Shown here in pieces: positions 53,424-63,402 of a DNA stretch of 64,000 nt. Below the pieces are notes generated by a model. The model was given only the letters and a program-made list of their open reading frames with translations. It was not told where the DNA came from and searched no databases. Within the stretch, counting starts at the first letter, position 1. Each line of letters starts with the position of its first letter. The stretch is from NCBI GenBank assembly GCA_913063375.1, contig CAJXXR010000001.1, positions 62,001 through 126,000 on the forward strand, written 5' to 3'. The position numbers were made by a program, and so were the translations under genes. Source of the DNA: an uncultured Flavobacteriales bacterium (GTDB lineage Bacteria; Bacteroidota; Bacteroidia; Flavobacteriales; CAJXXR01).

Positions 53424-56099
53424 TCAAAAAGTAGAACGGAATTTATCTACTATATCGTCTACGTCCATATTAAAGATAAAACGGATATTTCGGATATATT
53501 GAGATTCTTTATAAGCATCTGATTCAGAACTCACCACAGGTAAATAAAATACTAAGAATTCGTCTACCACTTTTAATTTGAAACCGGCATCCCATAGTAA
53601 AGGTCTTTGAATTCCATCGGCAAGGCCAATATCGCCGTAAACACCGATATTCTTCCAAATATTCAATTGTAAATTACTCGAAATCAAAAAGTCTTTGACT
53701 GTGCTATTCATACCTGTTTTAAAACCTCCATCATCTATAAAAAACTGCTTACTCCAAATTCCCGATTGGTCTGATCGACCCAATAATAAATTTTCGAACA
53801 AATAATCATTAGATTGACTAATACCAATAGCATAATAAGCCAATTCATTTCCAGAAGTTTTTTGCTCAAATAATTTACCAATGTATACTCTTAAACTATT
53901 GTTTTTTTCCTTTGAAAAAAGACTGAATTTCATGGTAAGATCAGATTGGAATTTGGTAAAAGACTCACTCCATTGTATTTCAGAACGAACAATCATAGGG
54001 TAGTTCTTTTTCCTATTCAAGCTGTGATAAGATAAAGAATAAACGCTATAATTTTTTGGTTGTAATTCGTTATCAAATGCTGGTTTTTCCGCTGAAATCA
54101 ATACATTTTTCAAATTAATAGAACGAATAGTAGCATCCGCAGCGTGTCTTTTGGGTAAGAAAAACTTAATTTTCGAAGAATAACGGGCTACTTCCAAATC
54201 AAAATCATAATGATTCTTCTTATAGAAAAGTGAAAATTCTATTCTTTGGAGTCCTTTAATATTTGGATATATATTAGTTTTAAAACCAACGTTCCCTAAT
54301 AATTTTCCCGTTGATGTGCTAATTTCAGGTATAAACTTATACTGGGTATTTAGCAGGGGAAAAGTTCTATTGTTAATGGATATACCAATGATAGATTTAT
54401 CATAGTTATTCCAACGAAATGATGGAAATAGAAATAGTTGTCTTTTATAATTATGGTGTAAGCTCAAAAAGGGTTGAATACGCAGTTGTCCTATATTCGA
54501 CAAAAGCCCTATAGTATTTATCTTGTGTAGGTTGTTTCGTTTATTCAATTCAATCAATGATCCATTGGGATCAATCTGAATATGTGTCCAGTTCTGACTT
54601 TTCACCTTTAAGTGAAATTCCTTTTCAAAGGGAGGAATATGGATTTTCCTATTTCCATTATCAGACTGCAGAACAATTTCTAATGGATATTGTCCATTGC
54701 CTTTATTTTTCAGGGTGAAATGTAAAGAATCCTCTAAAGTAGAAGTGCTTTCTATATAAAAGTCATCATAGCTTGGTTCATCTGAAATTGCCTTATTCAA
54801 CCAATCTTTTTCAATGTTAAAATGAGCATTAAAATGTGGTATAATCCCAATCCGTCCTTCTTTCGCTATAGCATCTTGAATCAGACGATCATAGTCATCT
54901 CTACTATATATCGTGGTTAAATGATCCAAAAGTAGGGCAGTCTTACTAAAACTCAACGTTTGGTAATTCAAATGACTGAATTTCTCTATGGAACTTTGCA
55001 ATTTTATGTCCTGCCTAAATTTTGAATTCATCCAATATTCATAGAATAAAATGGTCTGAAAGTCTAGATCCTGAAGATCAAAGAAAGTAGTTATAGCATG
55101 TTTTTCATAGGGGTATAAGAATGCCTGACTCAAGCCAAAATCCTCCAGGAATTTCCATTGATTAAATCTGGTAAATCCATTCCTAAACCAAGCTATATCT
55201 TTAGGGTTTTCCAAATCCACGGATGAAATCCAATGCTTTGAAATGGCATCTATTAATTTAAAATTTAAATATTTCTCATAGTATTTGAAACCATTTTCGT
55301 TCAATACTTTTTGGGTGAAATCATCCAAATCAAGTACAATTTGCTTTGATTTGGCTGGACCATAGTGGTCATGCATCCACAATATAATCTTTTGAAGTTG
55401 TTCGAACTTAAAAGGGTCTAGATGCTGTATTTCTCCAATTATATAGATGGAGTAATCTACACCATCAATATGAAGGCTTGTTTTGAAATTTGCATTTTCA
55501 GTATGAATGAAAATTGCCCCCTCTTTATACTTTGGAATAGTAATGAATGAATTGTTAGATTGGGGTAGACCATTTACCAAAAACCCCTGTGGTGGTGAAA
55601 TTTTCATATATATGTACTCCTTCAAAGGAAAAGAAAAGTTTATATAATCATGTAATGCACCTGGACGGTTGTCATATAGTCCAATTTCTGGAATTAAATC
55701 CTGATCTATCTTATAAAATTTTTGACTAGGGTCTATCAAATAGTAACCAGAAATATCAACTTTTTTCACCCTTTCGTCCAGGGGCAAATGTTGAAAAGAA
55801 AAATCTGCTAATTCCTGTTTAGCACCATCTATTCTATAACTTGTGATTACACAAAAGTTTGTTTGTCTTAAAGATGGGGTAGTAGTAGATTTGGCAATTG
55901 TATTGAAGAGAATGCTATGACCAGAACCTAGGTTATTTATATGGATAGATTCTGTAAAATATAAGGTGTCTCTAGCATTGGAAAAATGAAAGGAAATAGT
56001 TGATTTATTAGCGGTAGATTTATTTGTTTGACCAACCGATATAATTGGAATTAATACAATATATATTTTAAATAGGATTTGGATGCCTTTTTTCCACAT
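53424..56099 (-). CDS. large secreted M1-peptidase-like pseudoenzyme with C-terminal barrel
   Basis: The 891-residue protein starts with a signal peptide (ends IISVGQ). Residues about 35-230 have the beta-rich N-terminal layout of M1 aminopeptidases. The region that should hold the zinc motif HExxH and its following Glu reads LIDAISKHWISS and then WFRNGFTRF (D284-A285 to K288, and N307), so every zinc ligand is lost while the flanking Trp and Gly-Phe text is kept. From about 540 onward come long alternating strands with aromatic residues (QLFLFPSFRWNNYDKSIIGISI, FSLFYKKNHYDFDLEVARYS) and an end KFRSTF typical of an outer-membrane barrel. It is last of a PadR-PspC-PspC operon. Confidence 0.75.
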   Translation of the reverse strand: MWKKGIQILFKIYIVLIPIISVGQTNKSTANKSTISFHFSNARDTLYFTESIHINNLGSGHSILFNTIAKSTTTPSLRQTNFCVITSYRIDGAKQELADFSFQHLPLDERVKKVDISGYYLIDPSQKFYKIDQDLIPEIGLYDNRPGALHDYINFSFPLKEYIYMKISPPQGFLVNGLPQSNNSFITIPKYKEGAIFIHTENANFKTSLHIDGVDYSIYIIGEIQHLDPFKFEQLQKIILWMHDHYGPAKSKQIVLDLDDFTQKVLNENGFKYYEKYLNFKLIDAISKHWISSVDLENPKDIAWFRNGFTRFNQWKFLEDFGLSQAFLYPYEKHAITTFFDLQDLDFQTILFYEYWMNSKFRQDIKLQSSIEKFSHLNYQTLSFSKTALLLDHLTTIYSRDDYDRLIQDAIAKEGRIGIIPHFNAHFNIEKDWLNKAISDEPSYDDFYIESTSTLEDSLHFTLKNKGNGQYPLEIVLQSDNGNRKIHIPPFEKEFHLKVKSQNWTHIQIDPNGSLIELNKRNNLHKINTIGLLSNIGQLRIQPFLSLHHNYKRQLFLFPSFRWNNYDKSIIGISINNRTFPLLNTQYKFIPEISTSTGKLLGNVGFKTNIYPNIKGLQRIEFSLFYKKNHYDFDLEVARYSSKIKFFLPKRHAADATIRSINLKNVLISAEKPAFDNELQPKNYSVYSLSYHSLNRKKNYPMIVRSEIQWSESFTKFQSDLTMKFSLFSKEKNNSLRVYIGKLFEQKTSGNELAYYAIGISQSNDYLFENLLLGRSDQSGIWSKQFFIDDGGFKTGMNSTVKDFLISSNLQLNIWKNIGVYGDIGLADGIQRPLLWDAGFKLKVVDEFLVFYLPVVSSESDAYKESQYIRNIRFIFNMDVDDIVDKFRSTF

Positions 56100-56271
56100 G
56101 TTGAACTATCCATTTGTTTTTGATAAATATAAATGAAATAGTTAGGTAAATAAGAATCCCAATACCAAAAAAGCCAAGTAGTATAAATATCCATCGTAAA
56201 AATGAAAGCTCAATCCCATAACGATTAGATAGATAGGAACAACATCCTAAAATTTGCTTTTTTTCCATCAT
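56068..56271 (-). CDS. small PspC-domain protein
   Basis: From the ATG at 56271 (or the next at 56268) the protein has about 67 residues: a PspC-like stretch ILGCCSYLSNRYGIELSFLRWIF followed by a second membrane segment (FGIGILIYLTISFIF). The PspC domain is a small membrane stress element related to phage-shock proteins. It lies 71 bases after the large PspC gene, in a gap that holds an 11-base perfect hairpin, and overlaps the next gene (M1-like) by 32 bases. Confidence 0.75.
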   Translation of the reverse strand: MMEKKQILGCCSYLSNRYGIELSFLRWIFILLGFFGIGILIYLTISFIFIKNKWIVQHVEKRHPNPI

Positions 56272-56283
56272 TTTTGATTTTAA

Positions 56284-56319
56284 TACCTTATCTGACCAAC
56301 CAGCAGGCCAGATAAGGTA
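56284..56319. repeat. intercistronic inverted repeat between the PspC genes
   Basis: TACCTTATCTG (56284-56294) and CAGATAAGGTA (56309-56319) are perfect 11-base inverted repeats around a 14-base loop. No T-run follows on the minus strand, so it is not a standard terminator; it lies 13 bases before the start of the small PspC gene and could be an RNA processing or translation control element. Confidence 0.7.
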
Positions 56320-56342
56320 ATTTGCAAAACCCACATTTTGCT

Positions 56343-57896
56343 TTAGTTGCGACAATCAAGGCATTTTAATCCTTCCTCAGTCATCTTATAATAGTGTCCT
56401 AAGGATTGATCGTACCAATATCTGTCATTCAGTTCTACACGACGAATATACCCCAGTGAATTGTTTAAATAAACTGTTTTACCAAGCGGTAGACGTAATG
56501 TAACTTCTACACCTTGCTTTCTATATTTCTCGTCGTAATCCATGGTTATATTATTAGGTATAAATATACCTGTAGAATCAGAACTTAGGCTGTATTCAAT
56601 TTTCTCAGCATTGTCTCTAGCCGTTATTCGGTTTGGTCCATAAGCGTATTTCGTCAATTCTAACATTGCCAAAGTATCTATTTTACTGATTTGAATATTT
56701 AGGTTAACTCTATTCAAATAATATTTATCGTTGTTAACCGTATGTTTAGAGCTGAAGTTTGGTTTTGCTATAAAGGATTCATCTACACTAATATAGATTG
56801 TATCACTATGCAACATATCTAATTCCAATGGCTCCGTTAATTCATACTCACGAGTAAATTGATTTTCATATAGCCCCATTGAAGCTCCAAACATGATAAA
56901 TCCAATAAAGGATAGTACTATGGCTGAAATAACAGTGATTTTTGGTAAGCTGTCTACATTGGACAATAACCTAAGTGCTAAATAAATCAACAAGAATGCC
57001 GGTGCCAAAAGGCCTAAAATAATCCCACCTACTAATAAAACTATTTGTAAAATTGAATTAGCAAAAATATGGGACATCATACCGAGATCAACGACATTGA
57101 AAATCAGGTTATCATTACCACTAGTAACCATGGATGGACCATAAAACAATAGTACTATGAGCCCAATGAACATGGACAAACCAAAAATGAATAATAACAC
57201 CCCAAATAGTCCACCTATAAATTTAAATATGAAGCGAAAAACAGACCTTATAAAATTAAGGATGCCTTTTATAAAATTTTTGATTTTGTCTTCAAAACCA
57301 GAATCTTTAATATTGTCATTCAAGTCATTTATTTCCTCCTTTATGGCACGGCTGATATTATCAATATTAATAGGTTCACCTTGCATTTGCAATTTCTCCG
57401 AACGCGTTTTTGCTTCAGGGATAATCAACCAAAGTAATAGATAAACCAAAGGTGAAAGCCCCCATAAAAGTACTCCAAGTACAAATCCCAATCTGATCCA
57501 AAGTGGATCTACATTGAAGTAAGAACCAGCACCACCACAAACACCACCAATAATTTTTTCATGTGAATGCCTGAAAAATCGTTTATGTTGCTTTGTCTTT
57601 TGATCGAATTGGTTTGAATAGCTGCTCTCATCAATTTCTTCTTCTTCAAGATAATCTTCAGGTTTCCCCATGATACCAATTACCTCTTCTACATCCTGAA
57701 TTGTAATGACATCGGTGTTCTTTGCAGAAAATAATTCAGAAATCCTTGCTTCAATATCTTGAATGATTTCGGTTTTCCCTTCACGTTCTGTATAAAACCC
57801 AGCTATCGTATCTAAATATTTCTTTAAAGAAAGATACGCCTGCTCATCCATGTGGAAAATGAATCCGGCTAAATTTATATTGATCGTTTTATTCAT
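56343..57896 (-). CDS. large PspC-domain membrane protein
   Basis: The 517-residue protein has an N-terminal soluble region with a helical EIIQDIEARISELF segment and VEEVIGIMGKPEDYLEEEE. Then come a PspC domain (about 112-170; KIIGGVCGGAGSYFNVDPLWIRLGFVL), several further helices, and a C-terminal beta-rich periplasmic tail (about 360-517) ending CLDCRN. PspC proteins sense or relay membrane stress with PspA-type systems; no PspA is seen here. Its ATG overlaps the upstream PadR stop by 8 bases, so the regulator and PspC gene are translationally coupled. Confidence 0.88.
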   Translation of the reverse strand: MNKTININLAGFIFHMDEQAYLSLKKYLDTIAGFYTEREGKTEIIQDIEARISELFSAKNTDVITIQDVEEVIGIMGKPEDYLEEEEIDESSYSNQFDQKTKQHKRFFRHSHEKIIGGVCGGAGSYFNVDPLWIRLGFVLGVLLWGLSPLVYLLLWLIIPEAKTRSEKLQMQGEPINIDNISRAIKEEINDLNDNIKDSGFEDKIKNFIKGILNFIRSVFRFIFKFIGGLFGVLLFIFGLSMFIGLIVLLFYGPSMVTSGNDNLIFNVVDLGMMSHIFANSILQIVLLVGGIILGLLAPAFLLIYLALRLLSNVDSLPKITVISAIVLSFIGFIMFGASMGLYENQFTREYELTEPLELDMLHSDTIYISVDESFIAKPNFSSKHTVNNDKYYLNRVNLNIQISKIDTLAMLELTKYAYGPNRITARDNAEKIEYSLSSDSTGIFIPNNITMDYDEKYRKQGVEVTLRLPLGKTVYLNNSLGYIRRVELNDRYWYDQSLGHYYKMTEEGLKCLDCRN

Positions 57897-58230
57897 CGTT
57901 CTGGTTTTTTTTAGTGGTAAGCTTTACAGCATTAACTAGGTTGTCCCAGGTTGTATGCAATTCTTTTAAAAAGGAAACTCCTTTGTCTGAAATGGTATAA
58001 TACTTTCTGGGCGGTCCGGACGGGGATTCTTCCCATCTATAAACCAATAAATCCGCATTTTTCAAGCGAGTAAGTAGTGGATATAAAGTTCCTTCCACAA
58101 CAATCATTTTGGCATCTTTCAATTGACCAATGATATCGGATGCATAAGCATCCCCGTTTTTCAAAATGGAAAGGATACAAAATTCCAACACTCCCTTTCG
58201 CATTTGCGCTTTGGTGTTTTCAATTTTCAT
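57889..58230 (-). CDS. PadR-family transcriptional regulator
   Basis: The 113-residue protein is a winged-helix PadR regulator: LEFCILSILKNGDAYASDIIGQL, then VVEGTLYPLLTRLKNADLLVYRWEE (recognition helix and wing) and RKYYTISDKGVSFLKEL. PadR proteins repress neighbouring genes until a ligand or stress releases them. It leads the PspC-PspC-M1-like operon and lies directly behind a large inverted repeat at 58263-58325. The short length (no large C-terminal effector domain) matches PadR subgroup s2. Confidence 0.93.
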   Translation of the reverse strand: MKIENTKAQMRKGVLEFCILSILKNGDAYASDIIGQLKDAKMIVVEGTLYPLLTRLKNADLLVYRWEESPSGPPRKYYTISDKGVSFLKELHTTWDNLVNAVKLTTKKNQNDE

Positions 58231-58262
58231 AATCTCCTTTTATGTTCTTGATAATACATTTG

Positions 58263-58325
58263 TATAGTACTTTGTTATGCAAATATATATCTTTTAAATG
58301 GTACTATGCAATACAAAGTACTATA
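58263..58325 (-). promoter_or_regulatory. operator pair overlapping the padR operon promoter
   Basis: TATAGTACTTTGT plus TATGCA (58263-58281) is repeated inverted as TGCAATACAAAGTACTATA (58307-58325), 19 bases with two mismatches and 25 bases between. On the minus strand a -7 box TATATTTG (58280-58287) and a TTG (58309-58311) 21 bases away form a Bacteroidota promoter, with one operator arm touching each element. A PadR dimer pair bound here would repress the operon. Confidence 0.75.
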
Positions 58326-58415
58326 TTATTTCAAGCATTATCTTGTAGGAGACCTTTTCACACCCCACGAAAACCTTTATTAATAGGGGATTGGATGAAA
58401 AAGTAAAGCACAAAA

Positions 58416-58454
58416 AAAAATGCCTAGCAATGTATATCATCACTAGGCATTTTT
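58416..58454 (-). terminator. terminator of the DUF4377 gene
   Basis: TGCCTAG (58421-58427) pairs with CTAGGCA (58443-58449), with A-run on the left and T-run on the right. On the minus strand it follows the gene ending at 58473. Confidence 0.8.
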
Positions 58455-58472
58455 AATTTTTACAGGAATTTA

Positions 58473-59177
58473 CTACTTAAAATAAGCCAATTTATAGCCC
58501 AATAGTATTTCATCATTAATATAAAGGAACAATTTATCTTGCTCCAATTTAAATCCATTCACATGATTTAAAATCCCTAAATACATGCTTTCTTTTTCTT
58601 CCAATTCATTGCATTCTGAATCTGAAACTTTTCTCATTTCCATTTCAACATGGTTTGGATTATCTCCATGTATTATACCCATAATTTCTGTACAAAATCC
58701 CGTACCAGAAAATTCATGTTCTTCCAGATTAATAATCAATCGTGGTGCACCGTTAGGGAATTCCATTTTTTCACTATTAAAAAGGAATAAATCCCAGATT
58801 TCATTCAACCCATTGATAGGTTCCACTGAACGTCCATTACTTTGGATAATAGTTTCTATATAATCGATATCCGTATAATCTGAATTCATAGTCACTTTGA
58901 TCCGGTGCACATATCCAGGTAAATACTCAAATTCTTCTGATATATTACGGATTGGTTGCCATTCTTCATTTTGATATTGTTTTACAAATAGGCATTCTCC
59001 AGGAGAACCATCCATACAGTCTCCCGTTTTTGGTGCTACATATAATATGGTTTCAAAACGTTCAATCTTTGGTTCATTCTTCAATTCTTCTGAAGATTCA
59101 GAAAGCTTCTCACTAGTCTTACAAGAAACAAGTACTAGTGAAAGTACAGAAAATAAGGAAATTAGGCTCTTTTTCAT
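58473..59177 (-). CDS. DUF4377/META-like lipoprotein
   Basis: From the ATG at 59177 the protein has 234 residues and a lipoprotein signal (MKKSLISLFSVLSLVLVSC, Cys about residue 19). The frame can extend to 59255, but the upstream 26 residues do not look like a signal. The central region (DCMDGSPGECLFVKQYQNEEW, with two Cys, then EFEYLPGYVHRIKV) matches DUF4377, and the second half has META-like strands (FNSEKMEFPNGAPRLIINL). Such lipoproteins are common in Bacteroidota; function unknown. Confidence 0.78.
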   Translation of the reverse strand: MKKSLISLFSVLSLVLVSCKTSEKLSESSEELKNEPKIERFETILYVAPKTGDCMDGSPGECLFVKQYQNEEWQPIRNISEEFEYLPGYVHRIKVTMNSDYTDIDYIETIIQSNGRSVEPINGLNEIWDLFLFNSEKMEFPNGAPRLIINLEEHEFSGTGFCTEIMGIIHGDNPNHVEMEMRKVSDSECNELEEKESMYLGILNHVNGFKLEQDKLFLYINDEILLGYKLAYFK

Positions 59178-59463
59178 AAAGGAATAGCTTGTTTTAATAC
59201 TACATTTCATGCTAAATATACTAACTAAATTTGCTAGGCTACAAATTAAGCGCATGACTTTTTATTTTGGGCAATAGTTTTTTAAAGGCCATCAAGGCGA
59301 TTTCTAACGAAATTTAAAAAAAAATGAAGGGGTAATACTTTGTACATAAAATAATTGTGGAAAAGGTTTAAAAATATGCTTAAAAAAGCAAAATGAAATT
59401 AGTAGACTTTATTCAAATATAGTATATTCGTTTGTTCAACTAGAAAACAAAAATTTCGCATAA

Positions 59464-62007
59464 ATGGCCGACGGAGAAAATATCATACAAATCAATATAG
59501 AGGAGGAAATGAAGAGTGCTTACATCGATTATTCGATGTCGGTAATTGTTTCCAGAGCCTTACCTGACGTTCGAGATGGGATGAAGCCTGTACATAGACG
59601 TGTTTTATTCGGTATGTACGAATTGGGGGTAATGTCAAATAGAGCCTATAAGAAGTCCGCAAGAATTGTTGGGGAAGTATTAGGTAAGTATCATCCACAC
59701 GGTGATACCTCTGTATATGACTCCATGGTACGTATGGCTCAAAACTGGTCACTTAGGTACATGTTGGTAGATGGTCAAGGTAACTTCGGTTCTGTAGATG
59801 GGGATAGCCCGGCGGCTATGCGTTATACAGAAGCCAGATTACGTAAGATATCGGAAGATATGCTAATTGATATCGACAAGAATACTGTTGATCATCAATT
59901 GAACTTTGATGACTCATTAAAGGAGCCTAAAGTTTTACCAACTAGAGTTCCGAATTTATTAATCAATGGTGCCTCTGGAATTGCTGTTGGTATGGCTACC
60001 AATATGCCTCCTCACAATCTTACTGAGGTAGTTAATGGTATCATTGCATATATAGACAATCCAGATATTACTGTTGACGAAATTATAGAGCATGTAAAAG
60101 CTCCTGATTTCCCAACGGGTGGTATCATTTACGGTTACGAAGGTGTAAAAGCAGCTTTAACAACTGGTAAAGGTCGGGTTGTAATGCGTGCAAAAGCGCG
60201 TGTTGAAGAAAAAAATGATCGTGACTATATTATCGTAGAGGAAATTCCTTATATGGTAAATAAGGCTGAGATGATCCGTAAAACTGCGGAGCTAATCAAC
60301 GATAAAAAGATTGAAGGTATTGCTGATATCCGTGATGAATCGGATAGAAAAGGGATGCGTATTGTATATATTCTTAAAAGAGATGCTATACCAAACGTTG
60401 TCTTAAATCAGCTATATAAATATACACAGCTACAGTCTAGCTTTAGTGTTAATAATATTGCCCTTGTAAATGGAAGGCCGATGTTACTGAACGTTAGAGA
60501 GATGATTCACTATTTTGTGGAGCATAGACATGATGTAGTAGTACGTAGAACACAGTACGAACTAGAACAAGCTGAAAAAAGAGCACATGTTTTAGAAGGA
60601 TTACTGATTGCCCTGGAAAATTTAGACGAAGTAATTGCTTTAATTAGAGGATCCAAAACACCTGAAGAAGCTCGTAATGGATTGATTTCTAGATTTAGTC
60701 TTACGGAAATTCAAGCACGTGCTATCCTAGATATGCGTCTGCAGAAATTGACGGGTCTTGAAAGTGAAAAGATCAAAGAAGAGCATGCTGAATTGATGAA
60801 AGAAATTACACACTTCAAAGAAATTCTTGGCAATGAAACTTTGAGAATGTCAATCATCAAAGATGAGATGATTGAAGTGGGTGAGAAATACGGTGATGAA
60901 AGAAGAACCGTAATTGAATATGCTGGTGGTGAGTTTAGCATTGAAGATATGATTCCTGATGAAGAGGTCGTTATTACCATTTCACATGCAGGTTATATCA
61001 AGCGTACTCCTCTAGCAGAATACAAAACTCAAAACAGGGGTGGAGTTGGACACAAAGGTGTTACCACAAGAGATAAAGATTTTATTGAGCATATTTTTGT
61101 AGCAACCAATCACAACTATATGTTGTTCTTTACTGAGCAAGGTAAATGTTTCTGGCTACGTGTATTTGAAATTCCTGAAGGAGGTAAAACGTCCAAAGGT
61201 AGAGCTATCCAAAATCTTATTGCCATCCCATCTGATGACAAGGTTATGGCACATCTTAATGTAAACGACATTAAGGATGAGGACTATATAAATAGTCATT
61301 ATATCGTAATGTGTACTAAGAAGGGGAATATCAAGAAAACTTCTTTGGAGGCATATTCAAGACCGAGACAAAATGGTATCAATGCCATTACTATCCGTGA
61401 AGATGATCAATTACTAGAGGCTAAATTGACTACTGGAAACAGTCAAATCATGATGGCTCTTAAGTCTGGTAAAGCAATTAGATTCGAAGAAGAGAAGTGT
61501 AGACCAATGGGTAGAACGTCTATGGGTGTAAGAGGTATTTCGTTGGCACATGAGAATGATGAAGTAATTGGTATGATTTGTGTAAATGATACCGAGACAA
61601 GCACCTTAGTAGTATCAGAAAAAGGATACGGAAAACGATCTAACATTGAAGACTACCGAATGACCAATCGTGGTGGTAAAGGTGTTAAAACACTTACCAT
61701 TAGTGAGAAGACTGGTGATTTGATCGCTATAAAGAATGTGAAAGATACCGATGACCTAATGATCATTAATAAGTCAGGTGTAACCATTCGTATGGCAGTT
61801 CAAGACCTTAGGGTAATGGGTAGAGCAACTCAAGGAGTTCGTTTAATTCAATTGAAAGGAAAAGATGCTATTGCAGCAGTTGCTAAAATTGAATTCGAAG
61901 AAGGTACTGAAGAGGAAATGAACGAAATGGTAGACAATGTAGAAAACATTGAAACTGCAGAACCAACTGTAGATACTACCAACGATCAGGAAGAAGAAAA
62001 CAACTAG
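59464..62007 (+). CDS. gyrA: DNA gyrase subunit A
   Basis: The 847-residue protein introduces negative supercoils with GyrB. The N-terminal breakage-reunion domain has the catalytic Tyr in AAMRYTEAR (Y121), the metal/DNA segment [11 protein letters not shown] and the quinolone region [19 protein letters not shown]. At the E. coli S83 and A84 positions it has Thr and Ser, which vary among species. The long C-terminal half holds the beta-pinwheel repeats (about 510-810) with the GyrA box-like [10 protein letters not shown]. An acidic tail ends the protein. It starts at the only good ATG (59464) after a 209-base gap rich in A and T. A near-consensus -7 box TTCGTTTG lies at 59427-59434. Confidence 0.97.
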   Translation: MADGENIIQINIEEEMKSAYIDYSMSVIVSRALPDVRDGMKPVHRRVLFGMYELGVMSNRAYKKSARIVGEVLGKYHPHGDTSVYDSMVRMAQNWSLRYMLVDGQGNFGSVDGDSPAAMRYTEARLRKISEDMLIDIDKNTVDHQLNFDDSLKEPKVLPTRVPNLLINGASGIAVGMATNMPPHNLTEVVNGIIAYIDNPDITVDEIIEHVKAPDFPTGGIIYGYEGVKAALTTGKGRVVMRAKARVEEKNDRDYIIVEEIPYMVNKAEMIRKTAELINDKKIEGIADIRDESDRKGMRIVYILKRDAIPNVVLNQLYKYTQLQSSFSVNNIALVNGRPMLLNVREMIHYFVEHRHDVVVRRTQYELEQAEKRAHVLEGLLIALENLDEVIALIRGSKTPEEARNGLISRFSLTEIQARAILDMRLQKLTGLESEKIKEEHAELMKEITHFKEILGNETLRMSIIKDEMIEVGEKYGDERRTVIEYAGGEFSIEDMIPDEEVVITISHAGYIKRTPLAEYKTQNRGGVGHKGVTTRDKDFIEHIFVATNHNYMLFFTEQGKCFWLRVFEIPEGGKTSKGRAIQNLIAIPSDDKVMAHLNVNDIKDEDYINSHYIVMCTKKGNIKKTSLEAYSRPRQNGINAITIREDDQLLEAKLTTGNSQIMMALKSGKAIRFEEEKCRPMGRTSMGVRGISLAHENDEVIGMICVNDTETSTLVVSEKGYGKRSNIEDYRMTNRGGKGVKTLTISEKTGDLIAIKNVKDTDDLMIINKSGVTIRMAVQDLRVMGRATQGVRLIQLKGKDAIAAVAKIEFEEGTEEEMNEMVDNVENIETAEPTVDTTNDQEEENN

Positions 62008-62029
62008 TAAAAGACAGATTGAAACAAGT

Positions 62030-63193
62030 ATGAAAGCTATTTATAAATGCCTAACGCTTGCCCTAATTTTAGGAACTGCAAGTCCTGCATTAGCCCAAAG
62101 ACCAGATCTTACAGCTGCTGCAATGAATGTAAAAAGCAACAATTATCCAGACGCAAAGAAATATATCGATCAATCGTATGAAAAATTGATGGGTGGTGGA
62201 TCTTTAAAAGCAAAAGATCTTTCTAAATTCTGGTTCAACAGAGGTTTGATCTATCAAAGACTATTTCAAAAGCAATTGGACACTAATCCAGAGACTTTGA
62301 AAATTGCTTTAGCATCTTACAGAAAGGATTTGTCTTTGGCGAAATCGTATTATGAAAAGAAATCAAAACAAGGTATTTTTGATATTCTTAACATTTACAG
62401 AAAGATGGGAATGAAAGCGTTTGATGAAAAGGAGTTTAGTACTGCCTCTTCTTTCTTTATGGAAGCTGCAAGTCTAAATGAGGAATTATCGAATACTATT
62501 GATACAGCAACAATTCTTAATGCATATGCAGCTGCCCAAAATGGGAAAAATTGGAATGATGTAGTAACTATAGCCGATAAATTGATCAGCATAGAAGCTA
62601 CCAATGACAAGTACCATATGTACAAAATTCTTGCCTGCAATCATTTGGATAATGATGAAAAACTGCTTGCTGCTATTAACGAGGCCAGAGTAAAATGTCC
62701 AGATTCTCAGGATATCGTATTGGAAGAAGTAAACTTCTATATCGCTCGTAAAGAATTCGACAAGCTTTTGATCAGTTTGAATGAAGCCATCAAGATCAAT
62801 CCTGAAATGGCAGTTCTTCAATTTAACTTGGGTACCATTTATAATGAAATGGGGGATGTAGATAATGCAAAAACTGCTTATCTAAAAGCCATTGAAATCA
62901 AAGCTGATTATTTTGATGCTTATAACAACCTTGCTGCATTGTATCTAGATAGAACCAATGCAATAACTGCTGAAATGAATGAATTAGGATTTTCATCTAA
63001 AGAGGTTGCAAAAAGTAAAAAGTTAAAAACTAAAAGAAATGATATCTTTAGAGAGCTAATTCCATACATGGAAAAGGCTATCGAAATTGAGCCAAACAAT
63101 AGAGAAATATTGACGGTATTAAAAGAGGTATACTACAAGTTGGAAGATATGACTAACTTTAAAATTGTTAAGACTAAACTTGACAATCTATAA
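62030..63193 (+). CDS. secreted TPR-repeat protein
   Basis: The 387-residue protein has a signal peptide (ends SPALAQRP). TPR repeats follow: MNVKSNNYPDAKKYIDQSYEKL, STASSFFMEAASLNEELSN, AVLQFNLGTIYNEMGDVDNAKTAYLKAIEIK and DAYNNLAALYLDR, which together form a scaffold domain. It lies 22 bases after gyrA and may be co-transcribed. Such secreted TPR proteins in Bacteroidota commonly support envelope complexes; no partner is named here. Confidence 0.85.
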   Translation: MKAIYKCLTLALILGTASPALAQRPDLTAAAMNVKSNNYPDAKKYIDQSYEKLMGGGSLKAKDLSKFWFNRGLIYQRLFQKQLDTNPETLKIALASYRKDLSLAKSYYEKKSKQGIFDILNIYRKMGMKAFDEKEFSTASSFFMEAASLNEELSNTIDTATILNAYAAAQNGKNWNDVVTIADKLISIEATNDKYHMYKILACNHLDNDEKLLAAINEARVKCPDSQDIVLEEVNFYIARKEFDKLLISLNEAIKINPEMAVLQFNLGTIYNEMGDVDNAKTAYLKAIEIKADYFDAYNNLAALYLDRTNAITAEMNELGFSSKEVAKSKKLKTKRNDIFRELIPYMEKAIEIEPNNREILTVLKEVYYKLEDMTNFKIVKTKLDNL

Positions 63194-63213
63194 TCGTTAT
63201 TTTCTTTAAGAAC

Positions 63214-63246
63214 AAAGGCCACTTAGTAAAATAAGTGGCCTTTTTT
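63214..63246 (+). terminator. terminator of the gyrA/TPR operon
   Basis: AAAGGCCACTTA (63214-63225) pairs with TAAGTGGCCTTT (63232-63243) around a GTAAAA-like loop, followed by T. Confidence 0.88.
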
Positions 63247-63402
63247 GTGTTTTCTATTTCCTGTTATAACGATGGATAAATGCCATATTTAATTTACGCT
63301 GTATCAGTTAGTTAATAATAAAAAATTATACTTAACTTAGTATTTAATCATATTAAATGTTGCTATAGAATATACTTTTGGTTTAACTCAAATTGCTATA
63401 TA

